This document shows, piece after piece, positions 43,895 through 52,809 of a DNA stretch of 64,000 nucleotides; position 1 is the stretch's first letter; each line of letters starts with the position of its first letter. The notes beneath the pieces were generated by a model, which worked only from the letters and a program-made list of their open reading frames with translations, did not search any database and was not told the DNA's origin. This DNA comes from Hyphomicrobium sp. ghe19 (lineage in GTDB: Bacteria > Pseudomonadota > Alphaproteobacteria > Rhizobiales > Hyphomicrobiaceae). A program made the position numbers and the translations under genes. The stretch is from assembly GCF_902712875.1 (NCBI RefSeq), contig NZ_LR743509.1:2618001-2682000 (forward strand), written 5' to 3'.

Positions 43895-44464
43895 CTACGC
43901 AGCTTGCGATCTAGATGCGCGGGCCTCGCTGAACAGCTTGATCATTTCGCGGTTGAAGGCTGGAATGTCGTCCGGCTTACGGCTTGTAACGAGACCCTTG
44001 TCGACAATTGCTTCCTCATCGACCCATTCCGCTCCAGCATTTTTTAGGTCGGACCTGAGTGACGGCCATGACGTCATCCGCCTCCCTTTTGCGGCGCCCG
44101 CCTCGATGAGAGTCCAGGGTCCATGGCAGATCGCCGCCACTGGTTTTCCAGCCTCAAAGAACGCCTTCACGAAGTCGACAGCTTTCGGGATGATGCGCAG
44201 CGTATCCGGATTGAGCACACCTCCGGGCAGCACAAGCGCGTCAAAGTCTTGAACATCTGCGCTATCGAGGGGTACATCGACTGAGAAAGTGTTGCCCCAC
44301 TCCGTGAATTCCCATGACCGCACGTGTTCTCTCTTCGGAGATACAATGACCGTCGTCGCGCCCGCGTCATCGAGAGCCTTGCGCGGCTGGGTGAGTTCGA
44401 CCCGCTCGAAACCGTCTGTAACAACGAAAGCTATTTTCCTTTTTTTCAGATCGGGGTTTGCCAT
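43895..44464 (-). CDS. DJ-1/PfpI-family protein
   Basis: About 189 residues. RKIAFVVTDGFERVELTQPRKAL starts the fold, and the nucleophile elbow is AAICHGPWTLIEAG with the reactive Cys followed by His. Members act as deglycases or chaperones under carbonyl and oxidative stress; some are general stress proteins like YhbO. AGGAG before the ATG at 44464 fixes the start. The minus-strand run of four genes (41-44.5 kb) is an aldehyde/quinone defence group. Confidence 0.87.
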   Translation of the reverse strand: MANPDLKKRKIAFVVTDGFERVELTQPRKALDDAGATTVIVSPKREHVRSWEFTEWGNTFSVDVPLDSADVQDFDALVLPGGVLNPDTLRIIPKAVDFVKAFFEAGKPVAAICHGPWTLIEAGAAKGRRMTSWPSLRSDLKNAGAEWVDEEAIVDKGLVTSRKPDDIPAFNREMIKLFSEARASRSQAA

Positions 44465-44967
44465 CTTGCAACTCCTTTTCATCTTTACCAATACGATGGC
44501 GAATGGTTTGGAATGCTATCGGCGTGAACTTGGTTCTGGTGTTAGAGGAAGCATCGGCGTGCTACCGGCAGACGCGAAGGCTAAAGCGTCGTCACGCTGC
44601 TTCTGCAGCCGCAGCTGTGCATTATCCGCGGCATGCGATAACTGCCGTCAGCGCTGATACTGTCTAGCCTTTCTGGCTTCGGGCATTGCTTCAGAATTCC
44701 CCGGCGGGGCTTGCTCAAAGGCTTGCAAAGCGTGGAGTTGCGCCCGATTGGCGGGCCAAACATCAGCGGACCTCGGGCGCAGCGTCGCCAATATGCCAAT
44801 AGTTATGGAAGCCGGGGTGGTGAGGCCATGACAGCCGTCAAATCTGCGAAGTGATGCAGCGCTCCGACACTGCATTCTTTAATCGTCCGATAGAAAACAA
44901 CGATGTTCAGTTCAGTCGCCTTAAGGAATGAAGTGCCAGAATCGCTCGCCGTCGGCAAACCGCGTAC
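44465..44967. other. Gap with one palindrome and no clear gene
   Basis: About 500 bases between the PfpI gene and the decayed kinase. It holds a palindrome at 44828-44841, which once probably drove the kinase gene. I see no other feature. Confidence 0.4.
44828..44841 (+). promoter_or_regulatory. FNR/FixK-like palindrome (ATGACAGCCGTCAA)
   Basis: 140 bases before the decayed kinase frame; it probably served the kinase/FixJ-type pair. Confidence 0.58.
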
Positions 44968-45645
44968 TTGGTTCTGGGTTGGCGCTCAAGAACTCGCGAG
45001 CACTCGTCGCTAAGCAGGCACAGCATTATGCCGTGGATTGAAGCACCTACTGACGTACGGGAACTTAGGCGCTGCATTCGGAACTGTGTCTCGATCTCGA
45101 CGTCGCCCGCCATCTCGAAAGATTACGATCAACGTCAAATCGCGGATGGCGTCACCGCAGCGCTTCGCTCCATGCTCGATCTCGAACTCGTTCATGTTTC
45201 GATGCGAAAAAAACCGGACCAGCGATCGATCGAAGCTGCGCACACTTCTAATCGCCAGAATTCCCGCGCTCGCGCTGAGATCATGGCGGCTGTTTCCAAA
45301 GGATGCTTGGCTGACCAAATAAAGAGCTTGGAGCGGAACGCTGCCGGAGAAATCGGTGTCAAACTTGGCATAATGTCAGCGGCCATCCATCTCGGAGAAT
45401 ACGGCGTCATTACCGAGCAGCAGCGGCTCGCTCCGGAGATAGCCGGCGATCTCTTTGAGCCCTTCATATCCATAACCTTCATATCCATAAAGAGAGAGGG
45501 CATGGGGATTTGCCTCTCCATTTCTCAATCGATCATAGAAGCGCATGGCGGCATATTGGTAAGCGAGCCTCGATCAGAGGGGCGGAGGACTTTTCGCTTC
45601 GCGCGTCCTGCTGTTTCCCGAGGAAAAGCCAATGCAGCCTGTTAA
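44968..45645 (+). pseudogene. Decayed sensor histidine kinase (GAF piece joined to HATPase end)
   Basis: The frame shows a GAF-like part (IADGVTAALRSMLDLELVHVSM) that runs directly into the last third of a HATPase domain (FEPFISI...GMGICLSISQSIIEAHGG). The phospho-acceptor His region and the N box are absent. A 15-base tandem duplication (cttcatatccataac) at about 45461-45490 adds FISITFISI at the join. The protein cannot phosphorylate, so I call it a pseudogene. Its end overlaps the start of the response regulator gene, which is intact. Confidence 0.75.
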
Positions 45646-46243
45646 GCGTATGGTTCACATTGTTGACGACGATGTCTCGCTACGGCGTTCACTTCAGTAT
45701 CTTCTGCGAGCAGCCGGATATGGGGCTTCAACATACGACTCACCCCTTGCTGTCATAGAAGCTGCCGCGAAACTTGCAGGCGGCTGCGTCCTGCTCGATT
45801 TGCACATGCCCGGCATGGACGGTCTGGAGCTCCATCGCCGCCTCGTCGCACTCGATGTTCGTGCTCCCGTGATCCTAATGACGACCCAATGCGACGTTCC
45901 AACGGCCGTCAATGCGCTCAAGAGCGGCGTCGTCGATTTCATCGAGAAACCTTTCAATGACCGCCGCGTACTCGAAGCAATCGAAAGCGCATTCTCAGCA
46001 AACTTGTACGCGAACGCTGCTCGCGAGGGCGTTCGCGCGGCGCGCAGGATCGCTGCTTTAACCCCTCGCGAAAGGCAGGTCCTCGATGGTCTTGCCGCTG
46101 GTCATGCGAACAAAACCATTGCCTATGATCTCGGGATCAGCGTCCGGACCGTCGAAGTACACCGGGCACGCTTGCTCGATCGACTAGGCACACGACGCCT
46201 GGCTGTGGCGATACGCATGTCGGTTTTGGCTTCGCTTGGCTGA
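45632..46243 (+). CDS. FixJ/NarL-type response regulator
   Basis: 203 residues. A receiver domain (HIVDDDVSLRRSLQYLL with the acidic pair, phospho-Asp in VLLDLHMPGMDG, Lys in FIEKPF) is followed by a LuxR-type helix-turn-helix (LTPRERQVLDGLAAGHANKTIAYDLGISVRTVEVHRARLLDRL). The arrangement is that of FixJ, which in rhizobia activates fixK under low oxygen. The partner kinase just upstream is decayed, so it is now an orphan or is phosphorylated by another kinase. A 3' hairpin (TTGGCT-GAC-AGCCAA, 46236-46250) crosses its stop. Confidence 0.9.
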   Translation: MQPVKRMVHIVDDDVSLRRSLQYLLRAAGYGASTYDSPLAVIEAAAKLAGGCVLLDLHMPGMDGLELHRRLVALDVRAPVILMTTQCDVPTAVNALKSGVVDFIEKPFNDRRVLEAIESAFSANLYANAAREGVRAARRIAALTPRERQVLDGLAAGHANKTIAYDLGISVRTVEVHRARLLDRLGTRRLAVAIRMSVLASLG

Positions 46244-46321
46244 CAGCCAATCGGAGCCTAGAAGGCCACGCCGATAAGATTTCATCGACAGCGGTCATTG
46301 CCGGCACAACAGTCTGCTCGA

Positions 46322-47044
46322 TCACGACCTGCTCATTCGACATGTGCGGCCCCCATCCTCGATCGCCTCACGGTCGACGATTCTTACTTGGCGCGTACCT
46401 GAAAATCTGATGAGCCCGCGCTGCTTCAATCCTGACAAGGACCGGCTTACGGTCTCGGCGGAGATAGCGAGAAACTCGGCAATGTCCGAGCGGGAAATTG
46501 GAAGAGCGATCCTATCGTCCGTTTCAAATGGAAGACGCTCACCCATCTCAAGGAGGAAGGCTGCTACTTTCTCCAGGGCTGTGACCCTCCCTACGATGAG
46601 CAATTGAGCCTCAAGCCGCGATATCGCCCCGAATGCTATCTCCCGCAAGAGGCGAGCAACCGCGGGATCGACATCTGCGAGCGCTTCAACCCGTCGGCGC
46701 GGATATCGAGCAATCTGCGTTTCATCGACGAGCGCTTCGACTGTCAAGTCGCTCCCGCTGGCAACAACCAGACCGAAGAAGTCTCCAGGAAGCAGGAGAT
46801 TGACAATCTGACGACGGCCATCGGGCTGCGTCGCACAACGCTTTGCAGCACCCTCGACGACCCGATACCAGTAGCCGGTTTCATCGCCGCTCGAAATCTC
46901 TTGGTGAAATCCGTAGGAGGTAACAGTTGCTATTGATTCTAATGATTCTAATGCGTCCCACTTGTGGTGCTCGCAGTAATCCTCGATGTTATCGCCTTTA
47001 AATACGGCTTTGGAGCGCTGGAGTTCGAGTGCGCGACCATTCAC
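46322..47044 (-). CDS. Crp/Fnr-family regulator (FixK-like)
   Basis: 240 residues. A cNMP-type sensor domain (about 30-150) and a Crp-type winged helix contain ISRSDIAEFLAISAETVSRSLSGLKQRGLI. The recognition-helix residues E-x-x-SR are those of FNR/FixK proteins that read TTGA half sites. The N-terminal cysteine cluster of oxygen-sensing FNR is missing (only one Cys, in DYCEHHKW), as in FixK. It is therefore the best candidate for the factor that binds the palindromes of this region. It faces the FixJ-type gene with a 78-base gap. Confidence 0.88.
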   Translation of the reverse strand: MNGRALELQRSKAVFKGDNIEDYCEHHKWDALESLESIATVTSYGFHQEISSGDETGYWYRVVEGAAKRCATQPDGRRQIVNLLLPGDFFGLVVASGSDLTVEALVDETQIARYPRRRVEALADVDPAVARLLREIAFGAISRLEAQLLIVGRVTALEKVAAFLLEMGERLPFETDDRIALPISRSDIAEFLAISAETVSRSLSGLKQRGLIRFSGTRQVRIVDREAIEDGGRTCRMSRS

Positions 47045-47573
47045 AACGACCTCCTGCAGTAGCTAAGTTATGGCTCAGTAGGGAGAGCATCGCGGATATC
47101 CGGCGAATGGCCAACCTCGTAAAACTTCGTATCGTAAAACTGCGTAACCAGGTGGGTTTGGGGGGAACCATCGGAGGAGTTTGAGGTTAATGAAATCCTG
47201 TTTACATCTCCGCATTTCCTTCACGGCATTTCGTTCACGGCTGGCGGGCCTAGGTCCACCTCTGGCCCAGTCTTGATGATTTGGTTGGTACCATTCCGAG
47301 CGACACACGATATCCCCGGGGGGGTTGCAGCGATCCGATCCATCGTCGCCTGAGAGTGCTCCAAAGAGATTCGCAAAGCCAAACTCGATGTGAACCCGCA
47401 GCTTAACAGTTATATTTTTCGCGTTTTTTATCTCGTTGAGGTTCGTCCGCGAGCAGGCGGCGGCCGTTCGGAAAATGACGGTTATCAAGGATACGCGGTG
47501 TGCGTTTCTGTAGCTCTCAAGTCGCGCGCTCCGCTGCGCCGGCTTGCGCTCAAACGTAACTCGAGGTGATGAC
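47045..47573. other. Gap before the BON gene
   Basis: 529 bases. Only the palindrome at 47475 near its right end is recognised; the rest shows no gene. Confidence 0.4.
47475..47488 (+). promoter_or_regulatory. FNR/FixK-like palindrome (ATGACGGTTATCAA)
   Basis: 99 bases before the BON gene start at 47574; TAGCTC at 47511-47516 is at the expected -10 place but is a weak box. Confidence 0.65.
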
Positions 47574-48071
47574 ATGCGATCGGACGACGAAATCAAGCGC
47601 GAGATCGAACAAGAACTCAGGTCGCATCCAGACCTCAATTCAGAGGACATCGCCGTCGCCGTCAGAGGCGGCGTCGTAACTCTGGCGGGTTACGTGCGTA
47701 GCTACGCGGATAAGTATGAGGCGGAACGAACGGTCAAATGCGTCACCGGAGTCGGCGGAATTGCCAACGATCTTGTGGTGCGCCTGCCAAAGATCGACGA
47801 ACGGCCTGACCCCGATATCGCGCACGATGCTCTGGGTGCCATTCAGACTGAGCTCTCCGCTTCCGCGGAGGGCATAAAGGTCGTCGTAAAAGATGGACAC
47901 GTGACCCTGGAGGGCTTGGTGCCAGGCCATTCTCAGCGCCAAGTCGCAGAGGATGTCGTGCGCAAGATCAAGGGCGTGAAGGGGGTCCACAATCAGATTC
48001 AACTGAAGCCGGAAGCCAAGCCCGACGCCATCAAAGAGAAGATCGTTGACGCCTTCCGGCGCGATGCCTAG
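47574..48071 (+). CDS. Double BON-domain protein
   Basis: 165 residues with two BON domains (about 5-72 and 85-152), each with the pattern V-x-V-x-G-V-x-L-x-G-V near VAVRGGVVTLAGYV and VVVKDGHVTLEGLV. No signal peptide, so it is cytoplasmic, unlike OsmY. BON proteins bind lipid or protein surfaces in stress. The ATG at 47574 with GAGGTG before it is preferred over the in-frame TTG at 47544. Confidence 0.87.
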   Translation: MRSDDEIKREIEQELRSHPDLNSEDIAVAVRGGVVTLAGYVRSYADKYEAERTVKCVTGVGGIANDLVVRLPKIDERPDPDIAHDALGAIQTELSASAEGIKVVVKDGHVTLEGLVPGHSQRQVAEDVVRKIKGVKGVHNQIQLKPEAKPDAIKEKIVDAFRRDA

Positions 48072-48225
48072 CTCGACGCAAGCAGCATCATTCTTGAGGA
48101 GCACGATGGAGTAGCGTCAGGTCATGGAGCGCGCGCGAGGAAGCGGAGCGCGTTGGGTGGACTGCACCGAGCTAGCCAATGTCGTCGACAACCCGCGGCA
48201 TCCTCTCGCGATCCAATGACCGCTC

Positions 48226-48885
48226 ATGCGGTCGCGCTTCGCACGGCTCTCGCCGAGATTCATTGGGCTGGCAGAGACGACATCTCTCATCGTGCCCGTT
48301 GGAGAGTGGGTATTCAACGAAGCCTGCAGACAGTGGAAGCTGTGGCAGCAAGCGAACACCTCCCGCACCATTTCCCTAAACGTTTCCTCGCTTCAGCTTC
48401 AGCAGAGGTCTTTCGTGCGGTTCGTGCAGGACTGCCTGACCCGGTGGGAGATCAATCCAAGCGAAATAGAAATTGAACTCGTAGAGACGGTTGCTGTCGA
48501 CCATCGTGCTGCCAATACCCTGCGGGAATTTCGAGACCTCGGATTAAGAATCGCGATCGACGACTTTGGGACTGGCTACTCTTCCCTGTCTTATCTCGTG
48601 ACGCATCAGGTGGACCGCCTCAAAATTCCAAAAGAGTTCGTGGCCCATGCACCATTCGATGCGCGCCATGCTGTGGTCGCTCGGTCGATCATTCAATTGG
48701 CTCGTGACCTCGATATAGATGTCGTAGCCGAAGGTATAGAAAACCATGCTCAGGCGGGTTTCCTGATCAGCGCCGGATGTCGGTACGCTCAGGGATTCTA
48801 TTACGCGATGCCCTCCAGCGCCGAGGGCGTGACGGCCCTGCTGCGCGAGGGACGGATAAAGTCGGTTCGCGGAACGACGCGTTAG
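48226..48885 (+). pseudogene. Truncated EAL-domain protein
   Basis: The visible 219 residues cover the last three quarters of a c-di-GMP phosphodiesterase EAL domain: AETTSLIVPVGEWVFNEACRQ, ELVETVAVDHRAANTLREFRDLG, IAIDDFGTGYSSLSYL, KIPKEFV, VVAEGIEN, AQGFYYAMP. The first strand with the EAL signature and its catalytic Glu is missing, so no hydrolysis is expected. It may still bind the nucleotide or be dead. Its 5' flank shows no matching remainder in another frame. Confidence 0.75.
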
Positions 48886-48891
48886 AAGCGA

Positions 48892-49884
48892 TTACATGCT
48901 TACCGCCGCGGGGCCCCGGCTCATTTGCAAAACAGGAATGATTTCTCGTCCGATCTCGTCCAAAACCTCGCCCGCCGAGCGCTTGCTGTATTTCAAGTTC
49001 AAAGCGACGTGATTGACACCTGCGACCTGCAAGGCATCAAGGAATCGCAGTACGATTTTGCGGCCACCGCTAAATCCAAGGTGAATAGGACGTGGCGGAG
49101 CATTCGGATCCTCAGAGAGATCGACATAAAGGGATTGCGCAAATGGCTTGAACGTTCCCGGCGCAAGCGCCGCTACCGTTGCATGCCATCGCGCGACATG
49201 TACTTTTTGCAATTCGGGAGAACGCGGGTAAGTGATCCATCCGTCCGCATTGGCTGCAATCCAATCGAGGCTTTGACGGCTTGAGCCTGTAACCAGAAGC
49301 GGAAGCCTACCCGTTGGTTTCGGGACCAGATCTGCAGTTCCCAGCATCGTGCCGTAGACCGACTCGATGCGCGGAAATTCCTCCTTGAGGAGTTCGCGCA
49401 GCACTCGGAAATTTTCTCTAAACAATACGTCGCGTTTGTTCCAATCGACGCCGAACGCCGGAAACTCGACCGGACGATCTCCAGAAGCGACGGCCATCAC
49501 GAATCTTCCGTTGCTCAGCTGATCGATGGACGCCGCAGCCTTGGCAGTGTGAATTGGATGACGAAGCGGAAGTACAATCGAGCCGGTGGCTAATCCAATC
49601 ATCGATGTCTGCGCCGCGATCCAGCCGAGCCAAACCCACGCATCATAGATTTGTCCGACATCCCCGAAGGTCGGATCGCGAAGCGGAACATCGCGCGTCC
49701 ATAATGCGCTGAATCCCAGTTTCTCGGCTTGCTGCGCAAGGCGTTCCTGTCCGCTCATAGCGGGCACATCACCCTCGAAAGCTTCGATTGGAAAGAAGAC
49801 GCCAATGGTCATTCGATTTTTAGAAAACATGCGGCGGAAAGCACGGTGTTCGGCCACCGTAGCAATATGGAGAGGCTTACCCAT
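48892..49884 (-). CDS. LLM-class flavin-dependent oxidoreductase
   Basis: About 330 residues (306 from the likely start at MTIGVFFPIEAFEG). The bacterial luciferase-type barrel is shown by LAQQAEKLGFSALWTRDVPLRDPTFGD, GLATGSIVLPLRHP, AKAAASIDQLSNGRFVMAVASGDRP and ADGWITYPRSP. It uses FMN (or F420 in other lineages) and reduced flavin for an unknown substrate. The start is ATG at 49812 or 49884. It diverges from the Zn alcohol dehydrogenase with a palindrome between. Confidence 0.85.
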   Translation of the reverse strand: MGKPLHIATVAEHRAFRRMFSKNRMTIGVFFPIEAFEGDVPAMSGQERLAQQAEKLGFSALWTRDVPLRDPTFGDVGQIYDAWVWLGWIAAQTSMIGLATGSIVLPLRHPIHTAKAAASIDQLSNGRFVMAVASGDRPVEFPAFGVDWNKRDVLFRENFRVLRELLKEEFPRIESVYGTMLGTADLVPKPTGRLPLLVTGSSRQSLDWIAANADGWITYPRSPELQKVHVARWHATVAALAPGTFKPFAQSLYVDLSEDPNAPPRPIHLGFSGGRKIVLRFLDALQVAGVNHVALNLKYSKRSAGEVLDEIGREIIPVLQMSRGPAAVSM

Positions 49885-49975
49885 GCTTTCTCCGAAATGT
49901 GCAACTTCAAGTCAGAGACGCGATTGAGCGGCCGTCAACCGGCAAAACATCTAAGCCTGCCAAGGCCCGGCAAAA

Positions 49976-49989
49976 ATGACGGCTGTCAT
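49976..49989 (+). promoter_or_regulatory. FNR/FixK-like palindrome (ATGACGGCTGTCAT)
   Basis: 72 bases before the Zn alcohol dehydrogenase gene and 92 before the LLM oxidoreductase frame, so it could serve either direction. Confidence 0.65.
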
Positions 49990-50060
49990 TTCGAAAGTAC
50001 GCCGTACCGCCCAACTTGCGGACCTAGAAATGTTTCAACGCAAGCGATGGGAATCCACCG

Positions 50061-51320
50061 ATGGCTAACAATCGCGCAGTCACTTTTATGGGTCCGGGCA
50101 AAATGGAAGTCCGCGACGCAGGTTATCCGAAGCTCGCAGATCCCAAGGGACGAAAGATTGAGCACGCAGCCATTCTTAAACTTGTCACAACGAACATTTG
50201 CGGCAGCGATCTTCATATTTACAACGGTCGTTTTGAAGCGCCCGCCGGAATGCTGATGGGACACGAGAATACGGGCGAGGTCGTCGAGGTCGGTTCGCAT
50301 GTCCAGCACATCAAGAAGGGCGATATCTGCTCAGTTCCTTTCAATGTGGCCTGCGGCACCTGCGATAGCTGCCGGGATCGCCATACCGACGTCTGCTTGA
50401 GGGCCAATGAAGATCTTGGCTTTTGCGGCGCTTACGGTTTCAACCTCGGCGGCTGGCAAGGCGGACAAGCAGAATACATGCTTGTCCCGTGGGCGGATTT
50501 CCAGCTTCTGCGATTCCCTGACAAGGATGAGGCCATCGAGAAAATCCGGGATCTCACATTGCTCTCCGATATTCTTCCGACCGGGTATCACGGCTGCGTT
50601 GAGGCAAACATAAGGACGGGATCCACCGTCTACATCGCCGGCGCCGGTCCCGTTGGGCGCTGTGCGGCTGCAAGCGCACAGCTTCTGGGTGCCTCCTGCA
50701 TCATTGTCGGCGATGAAAACAAAGCGCGTCTCGATCTTGTGAAGAACGCCGGATACGAAATCGTCGATACCTCCAGCGCCACGCCAATTCCGGATCAGAT
50801 CGAATCAATCCTCGGCAAACGATGGGTTGACGGCGCCGTCGATTGCGTTGGCCTGGAGTGTCACGGTAACGGACCGGACGGCAGCAAGAAAAACGAGGTC
50901 GAATCCGTCATCAATACGCTGATGGAAGTCGTGAAGCCAGCAGGTGCAATGGGCGTGCCTGGCGTTTACACGAATATGGATCCGGGAGCTCCCAACAGCC
51001 TCAACAAGCAAGGCAAAATGGCGCTGGACCTTCCCAAAGCTTGGGTTAAGTCGCCCAAGATGACAGCTGGCCAATGCCCCGTCATGCGCTACAACCGCGA
51101 GTTAATGATGGCGATCATTTGGGGGCGCATGCCAACGCTGACGAGCATGCTCAATACCGAAGTGATCTCGCTCGACGATGCTCCAAAAGCTTACGAAACT
51201 TTTGGCGCCGGTGCGGCCAATAAATTCGTCATTGATCCGCACAATATGACACGCCTCGCGGGCAAATCTCTTCGTGATAGCGCTGCTGCTCGTCCGAAGG
51301 CCACGGCCGGTACGCGTTGA
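50061..51320 (+). CDS. Zn alcohol dehydrogenase, glutathione-independent formaldehyde dehydrogenase type
   Basis: 419 residues. Catalytic zinc ligands lie in TTNICGSDLHIYNG (Cys) and GHENTGEV (His-Glu); the structural zinc set is CGTCDSCRDRHTDVC; the NAD site is YIAGAGPVGRCAAASAQLLGA. The long insert VDGAVDCVGLECHGNGPDGSKKNEVESVINTLMEVVKPAG marks the Pseudomonas FdhA/PFDH group, which oxidises formaldehyde or dismutates aldehydes with tightly bound NAD. It probably detoxifies aldehydes. ATG at 50061. Confidence 0.9.
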   Translation: MANNRAVTFMGPGKMEVRDAGYPKLADPKGRKIEHAAILKLVTTNICGSDLHIYNGRFEAPAGMLMGHENTGEVVEVGSHVQHIKKGDICSVPFNVACGTCDSCRDRHTDVCLRANEDLGFCGAYGFNLGGWQGGQAEYMLVPWADFQLLRFPDKDEAIEKIRDLTLLSDILPTGYHGCVEANIRTGSTVYIAGAGPVGRCAAASAQLLGASCIIVGDENKARLDLVKNAGYEIVDTSSATPIPDQIESILGKRWVDGAVDCVGLECHGNGPDGSKKNEVESVINTLMEVVKPAGAMGVPGVYTNMDPGAPNSLNKQGKMALDLPKAWVKSPKMTAGQCPVMRYNRELMMAIIWGRMPTLTSMLNTEVISLDDAPKAYETFGAGAANKFVIDPHNMTRLAGKSLRDSAAARPKATAGTR

Positions 51321-51576
51321 AGTCGATGGCGAACGTGAAAATTTGCAACGCAACGGTCGCGGCCAATGCAAGGCCGCGATCCGCGCGCGAGGCATCCATC
51401 ATTCTGATATTGATGATCGCGACCACAAGGATGCTGCCTCGAAGCGACGAAGCACGACCGCGAGGCGCACGCTGAAAGCAACGAGCGTGGGCCATACCAG
51501 TCCGATATAGATCAAACGACGAAACGCAAGCGTCATCGATCGATGGCAACTCACTCAAGCTTTACGTCTTCACCCG

Positions 51577-52719
51577 TTAGATTCGGCGGCGTATCGCATA
51601 GCCATATTGGATTGGCCATTCCGGCGGATTGTCGAGCTTTTGCTCGGCGATAAGTGCCCAATAGGGTTCGCGCAAGAACTCACGAGCTATGAGAACGAGA
51701 TCAGCATCTCCTCCGGTTACGATTTCGTCGGCGAATTCCGCGTCGGTGATCAGCCCCACAGCTCCGGTGTTGACTTCGGCCTCGTGGCGAATGCGGCGGG
51801 CGAATGGCACCTGGTAACCGCGGTGCAGCGGGACTGGTGCCGTCGCCGTAGTTCCGCCCGAAGAGACGTCAACGAGATCGACACCCATCGCCGCGAGCTT
51901 CTTGGAGAGTGCAACGGAATCATCGATGTCCCATCCACCCGCCACCCAATCCGTTGCAGAGATTCGCACGAAGAGAGGAAGCTCATCGGGGATTATGTTT
52001 CGCAATCGCTCGGTGATTTGCAAGAGCAGACGCATCCGGTTCTCGCGGCTACCTCCATACTCGTCCGTCCTGTGATTGCTGATGGGGGACAGAAATTCGT
52101 GCAGCAGATAGCCATGAGCCGAATGGATTTCGATGACTTCAAAGCCGGCCTTGAGGGCGCGGCGGGCAGCCGCCTCGAAGGCGGCAATCACATCGTCAAT
52201 TCCGCGCTGGTCGAGCGGGATGGGAACAGGGCTCTTCTCATCGAAGGGAAGAGCACTCGGGCCAACAACCGCCCAGCCGCCTTCATCGGGTTGGAGCGCG
52301 CGCCCGCCCTTCCACGGCGGCTCGCAACTTGCCTTGCGACCGGCGTGGGCAAGTTGAATGGCTGGCACGGCGCTCTGAGACTTCAGAAATCTTGCAATTC
52401 GCGCCAGCGGCTCGATGCGTTCGTCGCTCCAAAGCCCGACGTCGCCTGGCGTGATGCGACCCTCGGGCAAGACGGCGGTCGCTTCGACCATGACAAGCCC
52501 GGCCCCACCGACAGCCCGACTGCCCAAATGCACGAGGTGCCAGTCATTGGCGAATCCATCCTGGGCTGAATATTGGCACATCGGCGCCACGGCGATGCGG
52601 TTGCGAATGGTGACCTTCCGAAGGGTCAAGGGGGTCAATAAATTGACCTCCGCGACCTCAAGATCGTGCCTGCTATCAGTTTGTCCGCTTCGCCCCAAAT
52701 TCGTGACGTGCTGATCCAT
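51577..52719 (-). CDS. Old yellow enzyme, YqjM-type NADPH dehydrogenase
   Basis: About 380 residues. The FMN barrel has IRNRIAVAPMCQYSAQDG with the redox-tuning Cys of the YqjM class, IQLAHAGRKAS, EIHSAHGYLLHEFLSPISNHRTDEYGGSRENRMR with the His-x-x-His substrate pair, and DLVDVSSGG. It reduces activated alkenes and is induced by oxidative or electrophile stress in relatives. The ATG at 52719 is preferred over the in-frame GTG at 52740. A palindrome lies 77-90 bases upstream. Confidence 0.92.
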   Translation of the reverse strand: MDQHVTNLGRSGQTDSRHDLEVAEVNLLTPLTLRKVTIRNRIAVAPMCQYSAQDGFANDWHLVHLGSRAVGGAGLVMVEATAVLPEGRITPGDVGLWSDERIEPLARIARFLKSQSAVPAIQLAHAGRKASCEPPWKGGRALQPDEGGWAVVGPSALPFDEKSPVPIPLDQRGIDDVIAAFEAAARRALKAGFEVIEIHSAHGYLLHEFLSPISNHRTDEYGGSRENRMRLLLQITERLRNIIPDELPLFVRISATDWVAGGWDIDDSVALSKKLAAMGVDLVDVSSGGTTATAPVPLHRGYQVPFARRIRHEAEVNTGAVGLITDAEFADEIVTGGDADLVLIAREFLREPYWALIAEQKLDNPPEWPIQYGYAIRRRI

Positions 52720-52795
52720 AGAACTCACCCTTTCGGTCACCCAGCTTCAGATGAGAAATCGATCTGTCAACAGCGGCGAACAAGCGAGCTTTGCC

Positions 52796-52809
52796 ATGAC
52801 GGTCGTCAA
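52796..52809 (-). promoter_or_regulatory. FNR/FixK-like palindrome (ATGACGGTCGTCAA)
   Basis: Upstream of the old yellow enzyme gene; the rightmost copy seen. Confidence 0.68.

Noticed and set aside
43007-44047. 346-codon open frame opposite the quinone oxidoreductase
   Set aside because: Antisense shadow of two clear minus-strand genes, with no recognisable domain.
49924-49938. TTGAG-CGGCC-GTCAA before the Zn alcohol dehydrogenase gene
   Set aside because: The spacer is five bases instead of four and the inner base differs, so it does not fit the 14-bp palindrome; the true copy is at 49976.
51321-51576. Hydrophobic minus-strand frame after the Zn alcohol dehydrogenase gene
   Set aside because: Possible remnant of a membrane protein, but it is too short and has no recognisable family.
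51607-52569. 320-codon open frame opposite the old yellow enzyme gene
   Set aside because: Antisense shadow; the minus strand encodes a well-conserved enzyme.
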